A DNA stretch of 64,000 bases from Anabaena sp051781005 (GCF_051781005.1 NZ_JBPWOA010000020.1:62001-126000); one strand, 5' to 3'; numbered from the stretch's first letter, positions 34,768 through 43,779 are shown. The notes: a model not told the origin generated them from the letters alone. Numbers and translations are program-made.

Positions 34768-35175
34768 CTAAATCATTCCTGGGCCTTTACCCCTTGTATC
34801 ATGTTTTTCTGTCAATTCGCCTGTTTTATCTTCATTTACTTCGTGTAATTCCTCAAGACGTTCTGCGGTGTCTTCGTCCAGATGTTTCCGTGCATCACCT
34901 GGAACTTCATAATACATTTCTGGTTCAACTGGATAATTATTCAACAAACCTTCTTGATCAACAGTATAACCATCTGTGGTGCGTATGCTTTCAATATTGG
35001 TTTGGTCATCAGTAGGCGCACTGGCGAGGTTTTCTTCTGTGGGAAGATGTTTATAATGTTCTCCTTCTCTCTCCATACGCGCTGCTGTTTCCGCTGGGAT
35101 AATTCCTCTATCATATGTATCTGCGTCAACTCGATGAGCAGAATCTGTTGTTTTTTTAACTGGTTTATTAGTCAT
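34768..35175 (-). CDS. Hydrophilic acidic hypothetical protein (135 residues)
   Basis: Very charged, with no hydrophobic core: ADTYDRGIIPAETAARMERE, KHLPTEENLASAPTDD, DQEGLLNNYPVEPEMYYEVP, and a final EKHDTRGKGPGMI. The composition suggests an intrinsically disordered, stress-type protein. I do not recognise a family. It starts with ATG at 35175 after AGAGGATTAAATTT (Shine-Dalgarno GAGG). It neighbours a group of membrane and stress genes (CAAD, BON, lti46-like). Confidence 0.7.
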   Translation of the reverse strand: MTNKPVKKTTDSAHRVDADTYDRGIIPAETAARMEREGEHYKHLPTEENLASAPTDDQTNIESIRTTDGYTVDQEGLLNNYPVEPEMYYEVPGDARKHLDEDTAERLEELHEVNEDKTGELTEKHDTRGKGPGMI

Positions 35176-35535
35176 AAATTTAATCCTCTTTATTTATTTT
35201 GAGAATAACTTCGAGAACTAGATTAGTGTTTTTTTGAAGATAAAGATACTACCTTAAGAAGTGAATTTATGAAAAATACTAAATAAAATTATCTATCTTG
35301 AGACATACAGCGGTTTCCAATTATATGAGGTACATCGTAGCCCCCTCATCGCTTGCGGGGGTGGGGTTTTTGTACCTCAGAATATCGGGAAGTGCCTTAT
35401 AATAAGGGTATATTGCCACCTCGACTCTTTCAATTTTTTACTCCTGAATTCTGCTGTAAGTATTTCCAGAAAATGAAAAAATGTAGGGTTGGTGTTATTT
35501 ACCCTACATTAAATTAGCTAATAGATTGATTTTAA
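35176..35535. other. 360-bp intergenic region with a repeat copy and a terminator
   Basis: Holds a partial copy of the ACAGCGGATTTC-type element (35305-35390, with AGGTACATCG and GTACCTC arms around a GCCCCCTC hairpin) and the terminator at 35474-35510. No gene. Confidence 0.6.
35474..35510 (-). terminator. Rho-independent terminator of the CAAD gene
   Basis: On the minus strand a perfect 9-bp stem AATGTAGGG / CCCTACATT with a 13-nt loop is followed by TTTTTCATTTTC. It lies about 25 bp after the CAAD stop. Confidence 0.85.
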
Positions 35536-35943
35536 TTAACCTATAAGTTGTTGTTTGAATGAATTAACCTTGTGGATCAATTCTTGCCGAGTTTCAGCTT
35601 TGATGAGATAACGGAAAGTAAACCAGATGGCATAAACTATGCCAATTATCTCAAAAATGGGTGCTAATAACGGTACACCATGAATAGCATCTAAAACTGC
35701 GATCGCTACCTTGACTGTCACAATTGCAGACAAAATTAATCCAAATGTTAATAAAGCCTGCTTGTTTTTGTCAAAAAAACTACCTAGATAATCCGGTAGT
35801 TGGTCTAAGAAATCAACAATTTGTCTGCTAACTCTCTGCCATTGGCTGTCAGAAGCTTTAACTGGCGGGAGTTGTGGTAGTTTGGCGGTGTTTACACCCT
35901 CAAGAGCTAATGCACCGTCTGGTGGCTGTTGTTGAGTTTCCAT
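35536..35943 (-). CDS. CAAD-domain (CURT1-like) membrane protein
   Basis: 135 residues with the CAAD domain: SRQIVDFLDQLPDYLGSFFD, NKQALLTFGLILSAIVTVKV (first membrane helix), then PIFEIIGIVYAIWFTFRYL (second helix) and AETRQELIHKVNSF. Plant relatives (CURT1) curve thylakoid membranes; cyanobacterial ones are thylakoid or plasma-membrane proteins. I start at METQQQPP (35943); ATG 35955 is also possible, while the longer frame from 36027 adds a hydrophobic stretch that does not look like part of this family. It has its own terminator. Confidence 0.88.
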   Translation of the reverse strand: METQQQPPDGALALEGVNTAKLPQLPPVKASDSQWQRVSRQIVDFLDQLPDYLGSFFDKNKQALLTFGLILSAIVTVKVAIAVLDAIHGVPLLAPIFEIIGIVYAIWFTFRYLIKAETRQELIHKVNSFKQQLIG

Positions 35944-36117
35944 AACGTTTGCCATTTGGCAGAACAGCGTTGATAAGTGACTGGACGTAAATAAATATAA
36001 CAGTCTGGACACAGAATACCAAGTCAAAAATATTTCAGTTTGTATCTTGATTACTGACTCCTGACCCTAAAGATTTATTTACATCCGCCAACTTCAGGAT
36101 ATTAATTGTTAGCAGCT

Positions 36118-36573
36118 TTAGTTTTGTGGTGGTGCAACAATCGTTTCAACAACTACATTTTTGACACCATTAATTTCTTTTGCCAAAGGTTCAATTTTAG
36201 CCAACTGCTCCTGATTACCAACGGTTCCTGATACGGTAACTATGCCATCTTCTGTAGCCTTAACTGTTAATTGACCACCAGGAATATTAGCTTCTAATTT
36301 AGATCGGACTTGACTTGCTAAATCTGTAACGGCTCTGTCTGTACGATCGCCAGTTGCCAAATTTCGTTCTTCACGGGCGCGGATATCAGCATTGAGTTGT
36401 CTTCTGCGGACTTCACTTTGAGCATCTTCTTTTGCTTCTTGCGTTGTTTGTGCAGCAGGACTGGCTGGAACTTCTCCCGGTTCGGGTGCGGTAACAGTTG
36501 TCTTAGCAGTGTCATCGCAAGCAACACTAAAAAGTAAAAGCGAACCAATCAAGAAAGAAGTTAGCTTTTTCAT
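36118..36573 (-). CDS. BON-domain lipoprotein
   Basis: 151 residues. The N-terminus MKKLTSFLIGSLLLFSVAC is a lipoprotein signal with a SVAC lipobox, so the protein is likely anchored to a membrane outside the cytoplasm. A disordered acidic-basic linker is followed by a single BON domain (about 85-148: DLASQVRSKLEANIPGGQLT, VSGTVGNQEQLAKIEPLAKE, VVVETIV), which in relatives binds lipid head groups and appears in osmotic-stress proteins. It lies 108 bp downstream of the lti46-like gene on the same strand. Confidence 0.9.
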   Translation of the reverse strand: MKKLTSFLIGSLLLFSVACDDTAKTTVTAPEPGEVPASPAAQTTQEAKEDAQSEVRRRQLNADIRAREERNLATGDRTDRAVTDLASQVRSKLEANIPGGQLTVKATEDGIVTVSGTVGNQEQLAKIEPLAKEINGVKNVVVETIVAPPQN

Positions 36574-36680
36574 GTGTTTAGTTCTTGATATAAATGTGAA
36601 TTTTTTGAGTGTAAGGTGTAGAAATTAGAAGCAAAATTTTGATGTTAATGCTCCTAATTTTTGTACTGATTGAAAGATAA

Positions 36681-38273
36681 TTAAACCGTTCTTTCGCGTT
36701 GATCAACAATAATTACAGGAGCTTCTCCGACGTAATTACTAGGAACAGTTTCTGTCTGTCTGATGGGTTCAAAACTGGTTTGATGTTCTCTGACATTATG
36801 GACATCAGGGGCATCATAAATGGCAAATTCTTCAATTCCCAGACGCTTGAGAATTGTTTCTGCATGATGAATTTCTGCTTCTGTACCATCGACAATTACT
36901 AGGTAATGACCTTTTTGGAAGCGATCGCTATAAACTTGCGCCCGTTCTCTAGGAATTCCTAAACCAACCAATCCCCCAGCTATACCTCCAACGGCTGCAC
37001 CTACAGCACCACCAGCAAGGGTTGTGGCTAAAGCCGTGGCCGCTGCACCCGCTACCATTACAGGCCCCACTGCCGGAATTGCTAAGGTTCCCAAACCAAC
37101 TAATAAACCGCCTAAACCACCTATTGCACCACCAGTAACTGCACCAGCTTTTACCCCTTCCCCAGCTTGATTACCTGTCTCTAAATTCCTATTGACATTA
37201 CCATTTGTGTCTTTGGCTATCAGGGAAACATAGCTCATGGGAAAACCAGCATTTCTTAATTCACTCAGTGCGGTTTCTGCGTCACGACGATGGGTAAATA
37301 CACCAACCGCTCTCTTGGCTGTTTGTGTAGTCTGTGGAGCTACATTTTCATGGCCATTGGCTTCGTAAATTTCCCATTGTTTAACGTGATGCTGGCTGAT
37401 AATTGTTGCTGCACGTTGGATTTCAGCATCAGTACCACGGACAATGATGATATAGTTACCTTGATGGATGCAATCGTTGTAGAACTGAGTCCGTTGATAG
37501 GGAATATTTAGGCGAGTAGGTTCAATGCGATCGCTCACATGAACTCCCTCAAAAGCATTTCTTTGTGGATCTTCCCTATTAATTAGAGAAATTTGACTCA
37601 AGGGAAAGCCAGTATTTCTTAAATCGCTAATTGTTGCTTCTGCATCTTGCAGCATGGAAAAGTAACCGATGGCGTATTTATCAGCAGCCCGATCCCGATG
37701 AGTAGTATCCGTAGTCGCCTCTTTAGCATTCGGGTGATCATAAATTTCAAACTCTTCAATCCCCCATTTATGGAGAATGTCTCGGACTCTGGCAATTTCT
37801 GCATCCGTACTATCTATGATGACTAAATAATCTCCTCGCTCTACTCTTGCGTGATAGGCTCTAGCTCTTTCTTCAGGAATTCCTAAACCAATCAAAGCAC
37901 CAATTAAACCACCTGCTACTGCACCAATACCAGCGCCAGCAGCAGTTGTAGCTATGGCTGTTGCTGTGGCTCCAGCCAGCATAATTGGCCCAATTCCTGG
38001 AATTGCTAAAGTTCCCAGCCCGATTAATAAACCAGTTAAACCACCCAAAACACCACCAGAAACTGCTCCAACTTTTGCACCTTCATCAGATTGATCACCA
38101 ATTTTTTCATTTACTTGCTTACCTGCAATTTCATCACCCTCTTCTTTATGTCTGGCAATGACAGAAACTCTTTCCATCGGAAAGTTTGAATCTCTCAATT
38201 CATGCAGAGCTTGTTCAACATCACGACGCTCAGTAAATATGCCTACAGCCCGTTTATTCACATTTATAGCCAT
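36681..38273 (-). CDS. lti46-like general stress protein with triple GSP17M-type domains
   Basis: 530 residues. Three copies of a general stress protein 17M-like alpha/beta domain (RAVGIFTERRDVEQALHELR; KYAIGYFSMLQDAEATISDL; RAVGVFTHRRDAETALSELR) alternate with long Gly/Ala-rich membrane-like hairpins (GGLTGLLIGLGTLAIPGIGP and GGLGGLLVGLGTLAIPAVGP) in copies one and three; copy two lacks the hairpin. It resembles the low-temperature-induced Lti46 family of Anabaena. Probably membrane-associated; biochemical role unknown. The start fits MAINVNKRAV at 38273. The same strand order lti46-like, BON, CAAD suggests a stress- and membrane-related group. Confidence 0.88.
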   Translation of the reverse strand: MAINVNKRAVGIFTERRDVEQALHELRDSNFPMERVSVIARHKEEGDEIAGKQVNEKIGDQSDEGAKVGAVSGGVLGGLTGLLIGLGTLAIPGIGPIMLAGATATAIATTAAGAGIGAVAGGLIGALIGLGIPEERARAYHARVERGDYLVIIDSTDAEIARVRDILHKWGIEEFEIYDHPNAKEATTDTTHRDRAADKYAIGYFSMLQDAEATISDLRNTGFPLSQISLINREDPQRNAFEGVHVSDRIEPTRLNIPYQRTQFYNDCIHQGNYIIIVRGTDAEIQRAATIISQHHVKQWEIYEANGHENVAPQTTQTAKRAVGVFTHRRDAETALSELRNAGFPMSYVSLIAKDTNGNVNRNLETGNQAGEGVKAGAVTGGAIGGLGGLLVGLGTLAIPAVGPVMVAGAAATALATTLAGGAVGAAVGGIAGGLVGLGIPRERAQVYSDRFQKGHYLVIVDGTEAEIHHAETILKRLGIEEFAIYDAPDVHNVREHQTSFEPIRQTETVPSNYVGEAPVIIVDQRERTV

Positions 38274-38919
38274 ACATTTATTACCCTGAAAAGTTAGAAG
38301 AATTATTCCAGTGTTATGAGAGACACTAAAGTCTATTAGTACATTTTTTTATGCAGTCTACATCAATCTTTTGGAGTAACCTATCTTTATATCATTAGGC
38401 ATAGATCAATTTTTGATTTGTGAATAAGTAAGATTTTCCTCATTTTTGAGGCAACAAAAAGAAGGGCAAAAAACTTTGTAATGTTACCAGCAATAAATCT
38501 AGTTCATCTAACTAATTACTAATTGCTAATTACTAAATCAAACATATACAGCAGATTGCAGATCAATGAGGTACAGAATCAAAATTTAAACCTAGACACC
38601 AAAACAGTACAGAGTGATGAGTAACGAGTAACGAGTAATGAGTAAAAAGGAGAGTCAAGCACTCGGTACTCGGTACTTGGTACTCACAACTCTTCCTACT
38701 CCTGACTCCTGATAGCGTAGCGTGGCGTAGCGTGGCGTAGCGTGGCGTAAGCCATATTCTGCTGGATGGCAAGTGTTTAAATGAACATGATCTTACTAAA
38801 TTAAATTCTTCTTTAAGGAAGATAAAAAATGGTGCTAAACGTTATATGTAAATTATAAAAATCAAGATTTGATAAAATTATTAATATAGTAGATACAAAT
38901 AAAAATACTGTGTTATACC
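38274..38919. other. 646-bp intergenic region, repeat rich
   Basis: Upstream of the lti46-like gene. Contains STRR-like TGAGTAACGAGTAACGAGTA (38617-38640), a partial copy of the ACAGCAGATTGCAGATCAAT element (38552-38577) and three 10-bp units of GTAGCGTGGC at 38717-38748. No gene is evident; the 69-codon frame at 38563-38772 consists of repeat DNA. Confidence 0.6.
38711..38756. repeat. Tandem GTAGCGTGGC repeat in a palindromic dispersed element
   Basis: GATAGCGTAGCGTGGCGTAG then CGTGGCGTAGCGTGGCGTAA then GCCATA: the GTAGCGTGGC decamer is repeated three times, expanding the hairpin element also seen as single unit at 3708-3738. Confidence 0.75.
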
Positions 38920-39081
38920 ATGAGTAAGTGTAGGCATTCACAAGCCATCAATCTTATTGATGCCAGCCTGACTGCGGATGATAGTTCTGATATAACAGTA
39001 CAATTACTCAAAGAAAACTATGAGAAAAAATTTATAAAATCGAAATTGAGTAGAGTCACTGTTGTGATATTAATCACGTAA
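38920..39081 (+). CDS. Small hypothetical ORF (53 residues)
   Basis: ATG at 38920 to TAA at 39079-39081. The product (CRHSQAINLIDASLTADDSS, DITVQLLKENYEKKF, SKLSRVTVVILIT) has mixed composition, no signal peptide and no recognised family. Coding potential is moderate. No strong ribosome site. Confidence 0.35.
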   Translation: MSKCRHSQAINLIDASLTADDSSDITVQLLKENYEKKFIKSKLSRVTVVILIT

Positions 39082-39200
39082 CGGATAGTATTAAAATCAC
39101 GGTTACTGAACTAAATCATCTGTTACTTTAGAGTCAAGTAAGCCCGCTAAAATATAGAAAATCTTTAATTAATGCTTGGTGATTATGGGGAGTTATACTT

Positions 39201-39371
39201 ATGCTGGAAAAACTATTATTAGCATCTATCCTAACATTTAGCTTCAGCCTATTCGCAGAGATGGGTTGGTCTAATTCTAAAAAAGAAATAGCAAAAACTC
39301 CTGTACCTCATCAGGAAGTTGTAACTTTAACTCAACAGCAAAAAAATATAATAACAGAGATAAATCGGTAA
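39201..39371 (+). CDS. Small secreted hypothetical protein (56 residues)
   Basis: ATG at 39201 follows GGGGAGTTATACTT (Shine-Dalgarno GGGGAG). The first 20 residues (MLEKLLLASILTFSFSLFAE) form a signal-like hydrophobic helix; the rest is polar (SNSKKEIAKTPVPHQEVVTL, TQQQKNIITEINR). The ribosome site and signal make it a credible small exported protein. No function known. It precedes the secreted pentapeptide gene by about 110 bp on the same strand. Confidence 0.55.
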   Translation: MLEKLLLASILTFSFSLFAEMGWSNSKKEIAKTPVPHQEVVTLTQQQKNIITEINR

Positions 39372-39483
39372 CAGACATAAATACTGTGGTAAATTGGCTC
39401 AAATTACTCATATCATCTATTCAGTATAAATCCAGATTCGGCTAAGATTGAGTCCTGAATTAAGATATATTGTGATACCGAGT

Positions 39484-40254
39484 ATGAAAAGCCAAATTAT
39501 TGCCACAACAGCATTTTTGTTGACTATAAGCTTGCCAATAACCGCGCAAGCGTCTAATTATGAACAGATAAAACAGTTATTAGCCACCAAACAATGTCAA
39601 AACTGTAATCTCCGCAATGCTGGTTTAGTGATGGCTGACCTATCGGGAGCTAATTTAAGCGGTGCAAATCTCGCTGGTGCAAACCTCAGCAGAGCTAATT
39701 TAAGTGGTGCTGATTTGCGGGGTGCAAACTTGACTGGTGCTAGTTTATTTGGTGTTAATTTAAGTGATGCTAAACTCAGTGGAGCGAATCTCACGGGTGC
39801 GGATTTGAGAAACACCTATTTAACAAATGTAGAACTGACTGATGCTAACCTGAATGCTGCTAACTTCCAAGGGGCAGTCGGTATACCTTTAGAAATTGCC
39901 AAACCAGAAGAATTTTATGCTTGGGGTGTAGCAGCAGCAGAGAAAGGTAATCTTAAACCAGCTATTGATTATTTTAGTCAAGCGATCGCACTTAAACCTG
40001 ACTACGCAGGAGCATATTTATCCCGTGGTGTAGCTAGTTATCAAAGCTTAGACCGCAAAAATGCCTTAGAAGATGCTCAAATGGCAGCAAAACTGTTTGA
40101 AGAACAAAAAAATGCAGAGGGAATATCAACAGCACAAGCTTTTATTCTAGAAGTGAAAACACCTTATACAGAAAACGTTAAACCTAGTAAACCCAGCTTT
40201 ATGGATTTTGTCGGTAGTCTCGGTTCAGTATTACTGCAATTTTTGCCTTTTTAG
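39484..40254 (+). CDS. Secreted pentapeptide-repeat and TPR protein
   Basis: 256 residues from ATG 39484 (MKSQIIATTAFLLTISLPIT ending AQAS, a cleavable signal peptide); the upstream frame to 39448 is not used. Mature start contains QLLATKQCQNCNLRNAGL, a Cys pair common in this class. About residues 45-125 are pentapeptide repeats (SGANLAGANL, RGANLTGASL) forming a right-handed beta-helix, followed by two TPR units (AAEKGNLKPAIDYFSQAI, ALKPDYAGAYLSRGVASYQS). Likely periplasmic; a binding scaffold of unknown partner. Confidence 0.88.
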   Translation: MKSQIIATTAFLLTISLPITAQASNYEQIKQLLATKQCQNCNLRNAGLVMADLSGANLSGANLAGANLSRANLSGADLRGANLTGASLFGVNLSDAKLSGANLTGADLRNTYLTNVELTDANLNAANFQGAVGIPLEIAKPEEFYAWGVAAAEKGNLKPAIDYFSQAIALKPDYAGAYLSRGVASYQSLDRKNALEDAQMAAKLFEEQKNAEGISTAQAFILEVKTPYTENVKPSKPSFMDFVGSLGSVLLQFLPF

Positions 40255-40371
40255 AAAATTGGGAACTGGAGACTGGGGACTGGGCAAGAATTATTTATCT
40301 TTTTATATTTTGCCTTGTGCTTGTTCCTTTTTCTCTATTCCCAATGACTAATGACTGATGACTAATAACTA

Positions 40372-41253
40372 TTAGATAAACTCTTGAGTACATTTTAAAA
40401 AATTCTCTACAATAGGCGTTAAACAGTCTTGCTGCCAGATGATTGCAGTTTCTATTAAAGGTACTTCTTCCAGAATCGGACGATAAACTACGCCAGACCT
40501 TTGGAGGTTCTGTAAAGAAGATGGTGTAATCGCCACACCCATTTCCGCCGATACTAACCCAATAATTGTTTGCATTTGAATCGCTTCCTGAGTAATGTTA
40601 GGGCTGAAATTTGCCTGGTGAAAAAGGCTCATGATGCGATCATAAAGTCCTGGTGCTAAATAGCGGGGAAACATGATTAAAGATTCATTTAGAAGCGATC
40701 GCACAGAGATATAATCTTTTTGAGTCAATGAATGAGTTGACGACAAAGCTACAACTAAGGTCTCCTTGTGAATACACTCATAAGATAGTGTGTCATCTTC
40801 TAAAGGAGGATGAGCAAAACCTACTTGAATTAGGGAATCTCTCAGTGCTTCTTCCTGTTGACTCGTCGTTAATTCTAGTAATTCTATTTCTACTTCCAGA
40901 AATTGCTCGCGAAATTTACGCAAAATCAAAGGTAATAAGTCGTAAATTACCAAACTAGTAAATCCTATTCGCAGTTTACCTGTTTCACCTCTTCCAGTTC
41001 TTTGGGTCAGTGCTACTGCGGTTTCTAGTTGCTCCAGTAGTTGATAAGCCTCTTGTAAAAATACCTTTCCAGCTTCTGTTAGCTGTACTTGTCGCTTAGT
41101 TTTGCGATCAAAAAGTTTTACGCCTAGTTCTGCCTCTAACTGCTGGATTTGTTGACTGAGAGGAGGTTGAGCTATGTGCAGTTTTTCTGCGGCTTTACTG
41201 AAATGTAATTCCTCAGCTACAGCGATAAAGTAGCGCAGGTGTCGTAGTTCCAT
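40372..41253 (-). CDS. LysR-family transcriptional regulator
   Basis: 293 residues. Residues 1-60 are the winged HTH (MELRHLRYFIAVAEELHFSK, AAEKLHIAQPPLSQQIQQLE), followed by the linker helix and a periplasmic-binding-like effector domain (TGKLRIGFTSLVIYDLLPLI; VSAEMGVAITPSSLQ). The subgroup resembles BenM/CatR/CbbR-type regulators. It is divergent from ilvD with 104 bp between them, so it may control ilvD and itself; a candidate site lies at 41312-41328. The co-inducer is unknown. Confidence 0.93.
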   Translation of the reverse strand: MELRHLRYFIAVAEELHFSKAAEKLHIAQPPLSQQIQQLEAELGVKLFDRKTKRQVQLTEAGKVFLQEAYQLLEQLETAVALTQRTGRGETGKLRIGFTSLVIYDLLPLILRKFREQFLEVEIELLELTTSQQEEALRDSLIQVGFAHPPLEDDTLSYECIHKETLVVALSSTHSLTQKDYISVRSLLNESLIMFPRYLAPGLYDRIMSLFHQANFSPNITQEAIQMQTIIGLVSAEMGVAITPSSLQNLQRSGVVYRPILEEVPLIETAIIWQQDCLTPIVENFLKCTQEFI

Positions 41254-41311
41254 ATTTATGATACTTTATAAGTCTCAATTTCAAATAAATATATATTGGA
41301 CATCTCAAAAA

Positions 41312-41328
41312 AGTATACATATCATACT
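41312..41328. promoter_or_regulatory. Candidate LysR-type operator between the regulator and ilvD
   Basis: AGTATACATATCATACT is an interrupted palindrome AGTAT-N7-ATACT containing the T-N11-A core of LysR-family boxes. It lies 30 bp upstream of the ilvD ATG and about 60 bp from the regulator start, i.e. in the shared divergent promoter. Confidence 0.5.
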
Positions 41329-41357
41329 CGTACAGAGATTTAATTAAGGTAAGAGCA

Positions 41358-43064
41358 ATGAGTGAAAAAACAATGCCAGAAAATTTAAGAAGTAAAGTTG
41401 TTACCCAAGGTGTACAGCGATCGCCAAATCGGGCTATGCTGCGAGCAGTTGGTTTTAAAGATGAAGATTTTAACAAAGCCATTGTCGGTATTGCCAACGG
41501 TTATAGCACCATCACTCCCTGTAATATGGGAATTAACCAACTGGCACAAAGGGCAGAAAGTGCAGTGAAAAGTGCTGGTGCAATGCCGCAAATGTTCGGT
41601 ACGATTACCATTAGTGATGGAATTTCGATGGGAACCGAAGGGATGAAATATTCCCTTGTATCGCGGGAAGTCATTGCTGATTCCATTGAAACTGCCTGTA
41701 CAGGGCAAAGTATGGATGGTGTGCTGGCTATTGGTGGTTGTGATAAAAATATGCCAGGGGCAATGTTAGCGATCGCACGCATGAACATCCCAGCTATCTT
41801 TGTTTATGGTGGCACAATCAAACCCGGACACTATAACGGCAAAGATTTAACCGTTGTCAGCTCCTTTGAAGCAGTTGGTCAACACAGCGCCGGCAAAATT
41901 GATGAAGCCGAACTTTTAGCAGTTGAACGCCTTGCTTGTCCTGGTGCTGGTTCCTGCGGAGGAATGTTCACAGCTAATACCATGTCTTCAGCATTTGAAG
42001 CAATGGGGATGAGTTTACCCTACTCCTCCACCATGGCCGCAGAAGATGCAGAAAAAGCTGACAGTACGGAAAAATCTGCCTTTGTTTTAGTCGAAGCCAT
42101 TCGTAAGCAGATATTACCCCGGCAAATTATCACCCGCAAATCTATCGAAAATGCCATTGCAGTTATTATGGCTGTTGGTGGTTCTACCAATGCAGTTTTA
42201 CATTTTTTAGCGATCGCTCGCGCAGCTGGTGTAGAACTAAATTTAGACGACTTTGAAACTATTCGCGGACGTGTACCTGTTTTGTGTGATTTGAAACCCA
42301 GTGGTAAATATGTCGCCACAGATTTACACAAAGCTGGTGGTATTCCCCAAGTCATGAAAATGCTTTTAGCACATGACTTATTGCATGGTGACTGTCTGAC
42401 TATTTCCGGGCAAACTATCGCCGAAGTCTTAGCAGATATACCCGCAGAACCACGGGCTGACCAAGATGTAATTCGTCCTTGGCATAACCCCATGTACGCA
42501 CAAGGACACCTAGCTATTCTCAAAGGTAACTTAGCTACAGAAGGTGCAGTTGCCAAAATTACAGGCGTGAAAAAGCCAATCATGTCTGGGCCAGCCAGGG
42601 TGTTTGAATCTGAGGAATCTTGCTTAGATGCAATTTTGGCAGGTAAAATCAAAGCTGGTGATATCATCATCATCCGTTACGAAGGCCCCAAAGGCGGACC
42701 CGGAATGAGAGAAATGTTAGCTCCCACCTCCGCAATTATCGGTGCTGGTTTAGGTGATTCAGTGGGATTAATTACCGACGGACGCTTTTCCGGTGGTACT
42801 TATGGCATGGTAGTCGGACACGTCGCTCCAGAAGCCGCAGTAGGTGGAAATATTGGACTGGTAGAAGAAGGTGATAGCATTACCATTGATGCTAATGCTC
42901 GACTATTGCAAGTAAATATATCCGACGCAGAATTAGCCACTCGTCGTGCCAATTGGCAACCCCGTCCACCCCGTTATACTAAAGGCGTTTTGGCGAAATA
43001 TGCCAAACTCGTATCTTCTAGTAGTGTAGGTGCAGTGACAGATTTAGACTTGTTCAATAATTAG
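41358..43064 (+). CDS. ilvD: Dihydroxy-acid dehydratase
   Basis: Third enzyme of valine/isoleucine (and pantothenate) synthesis; iron-sulfur dehydratase. The 568 residues contain the cluster cysteines in AIGGCDKNMPGAM and CPGAGSCGGMFTANTMSS, plus the C-terminal RYEGPKGGPGMREM and DGRFSGGTYGMVVGHVAPEA. Length fits. I keep ATG 41358 (AAGG eight bases before) although ATG 41373 (MPENLRSKVV) is also possible. No other branched-chain genes are near; a divergent LysR regulator is. Confidence 0.97.
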   Translation: MSEKTMPENLRSKVVTQGVQRSPNRAMLRAVGFKDEDFNKAIVGIANGYSTITPCNMGINQLAQRAESAVKSAGAMPQMFGTITISDGISMGTEGMKYSLVSREVIADSIETACTGQSMDGVLAIGGCDKNMPGAMLAIARMNIPAIFVYGGTIKPGHYNGKDLTVVSSFEAVGQHSAGKIDEAELLAVERLACPGAGSCGGMFTANTMSSAFEAMGMSLPYSSTMAAEDAEKADSTEKSAFVLVEAIRKQILPRQIITRKSIENAIAVIMAVGGSTNAVLHFLAIARAAGVELNLDDFETIRGRVPVLCDLKPSGKYVATDLHKAGGIPQVMKMLLAHDLLHGDCLTISGQTIAEVLADIPAEPRADQDVIRPWHNPMYAQGHLAILKGNLATEGAVAKITGVKKPIMSGPARVFESEESCLDAILAGKIKAGDIIIIRYEGPKGGPGMREMLAPTSAIIGAGLGDSVGLITDGRFSGGTYGMVVGHVAPEAAVGGNIGLVEEGDSITIDANARLLQVNISDAELATRRANWQPRPPRYTKGVLAKYAKLVSSSSVGAVTDLDLFNN

Positions 43065-43599
43065 TTAGATCATGTCCGTTTTAATACTTATCATATTTGT
43101 TTTGGCAAGAAAAAGGTAATTAGAAAAAGCAATTACTACACTAAACCAAACTTATTGTAAGTAATTAGACGGACTTAATTTTATTATCTTTTGTAGAGTA
43201 CGTCAGACTCAAAAATTCAGTAATTATACTAAAAACGGTTGGAAACTTTACTTTTAAACGCAAAGTGACGCAGAGTTTTTATGGAAGTTTTCGCTTTGAA
43301 TTTTGTTATCCTAATGAAGTTGAGATATTAACCGTTTTTAGTATAATCGTGTCCCATTACTTATCAATTATTTTTTAAGCACAATAAAAAAGGATTCGAC
43401 ACCAGAATCATCGACCTAAAGGTGCGGTGAGTATGTCAAAATACTGGATTTGGTTAGGGTCTTTTATTTGAAAAATATATCTAAAGATAGATTAAAACTC
43501 TTACTAAGGACATAGTGCTAATTTTGTTTAGCGCAGTTATTTTAAGTTTGGCGGTTAAAAGCGAAAATTACTGTGATTAGATATATATATGGCATTACC
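43065..43599. other. 535-bp region between ilvD and the TnpB element
   Basis: No gene. Contains the 125-bp MITE at 43223-43347 and AT-rich DNA. The right 50 bp run into the left inverted repeat of the TnpB element. Confidence 0.6.
43223..43347. mobile_element. 125-bp MITE with perfect 18-bp inverted repeats
   Basis: ATTATACTAAAAACGGTT at 43223-43240 and its exact reverse complement AACCGTTTTTAGTATAAT at 43330-43347. Interior of 89 bp has no ORF. No target-site duplication is recognisable. Confidence 0.82.
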
Positions 43600-43649
43600 A
43601 AATATAGACAAATGTTTGAAGATAATTGTGAAGGTCGAGAAAGACAAAC

Positions 43650-43760
43650 ATGAAACTATCAGATTATGCTAAATCAATAGGAGTTAGTTATAAAACAGCC
43701 TGGAGAATGTGGAAATGTGGTGATCTTAACGCTACACAATTAACAACAGGTACAGTCTAA
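43650..43760 (+). pseudogene. tnpA: IS607-type TnpA remnant, DNA-binding part only
   Basis: 36 codons from ATG 43650 encode MKLSDYAKSIGVSYKTAWRM, WKCGDLNATQLTTGTV and then TAA. This is the MerR-like helix-turn-helix that starts IS607 TnpA proteins (about 200 residues). The serine-recombinase domain is absent; only 19 bp separate the stop from tnpB. An internal deletion of the catalytic part is the simplest reading. Confidence 0.85.
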
Positions 43761-43779
43761 AACGTCTTCAGGAGGATGA

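Noticed and set aside
34882..35202. 106-codon plus-strand frame opposite the hydrophilic protein
   Set aside because: Antisense to the 135-residue gene, which has the ribosome site; the plus frame is Ile/Phe/Cys-rich as expected for a shadow of an acidic gene.
42020..42673. 217-codon minus-strand frame inside ilvD
   Set aside because: It is an antisense shadow of a strongly conserved enzyme with codon bias on the other strand; no domain is seen.
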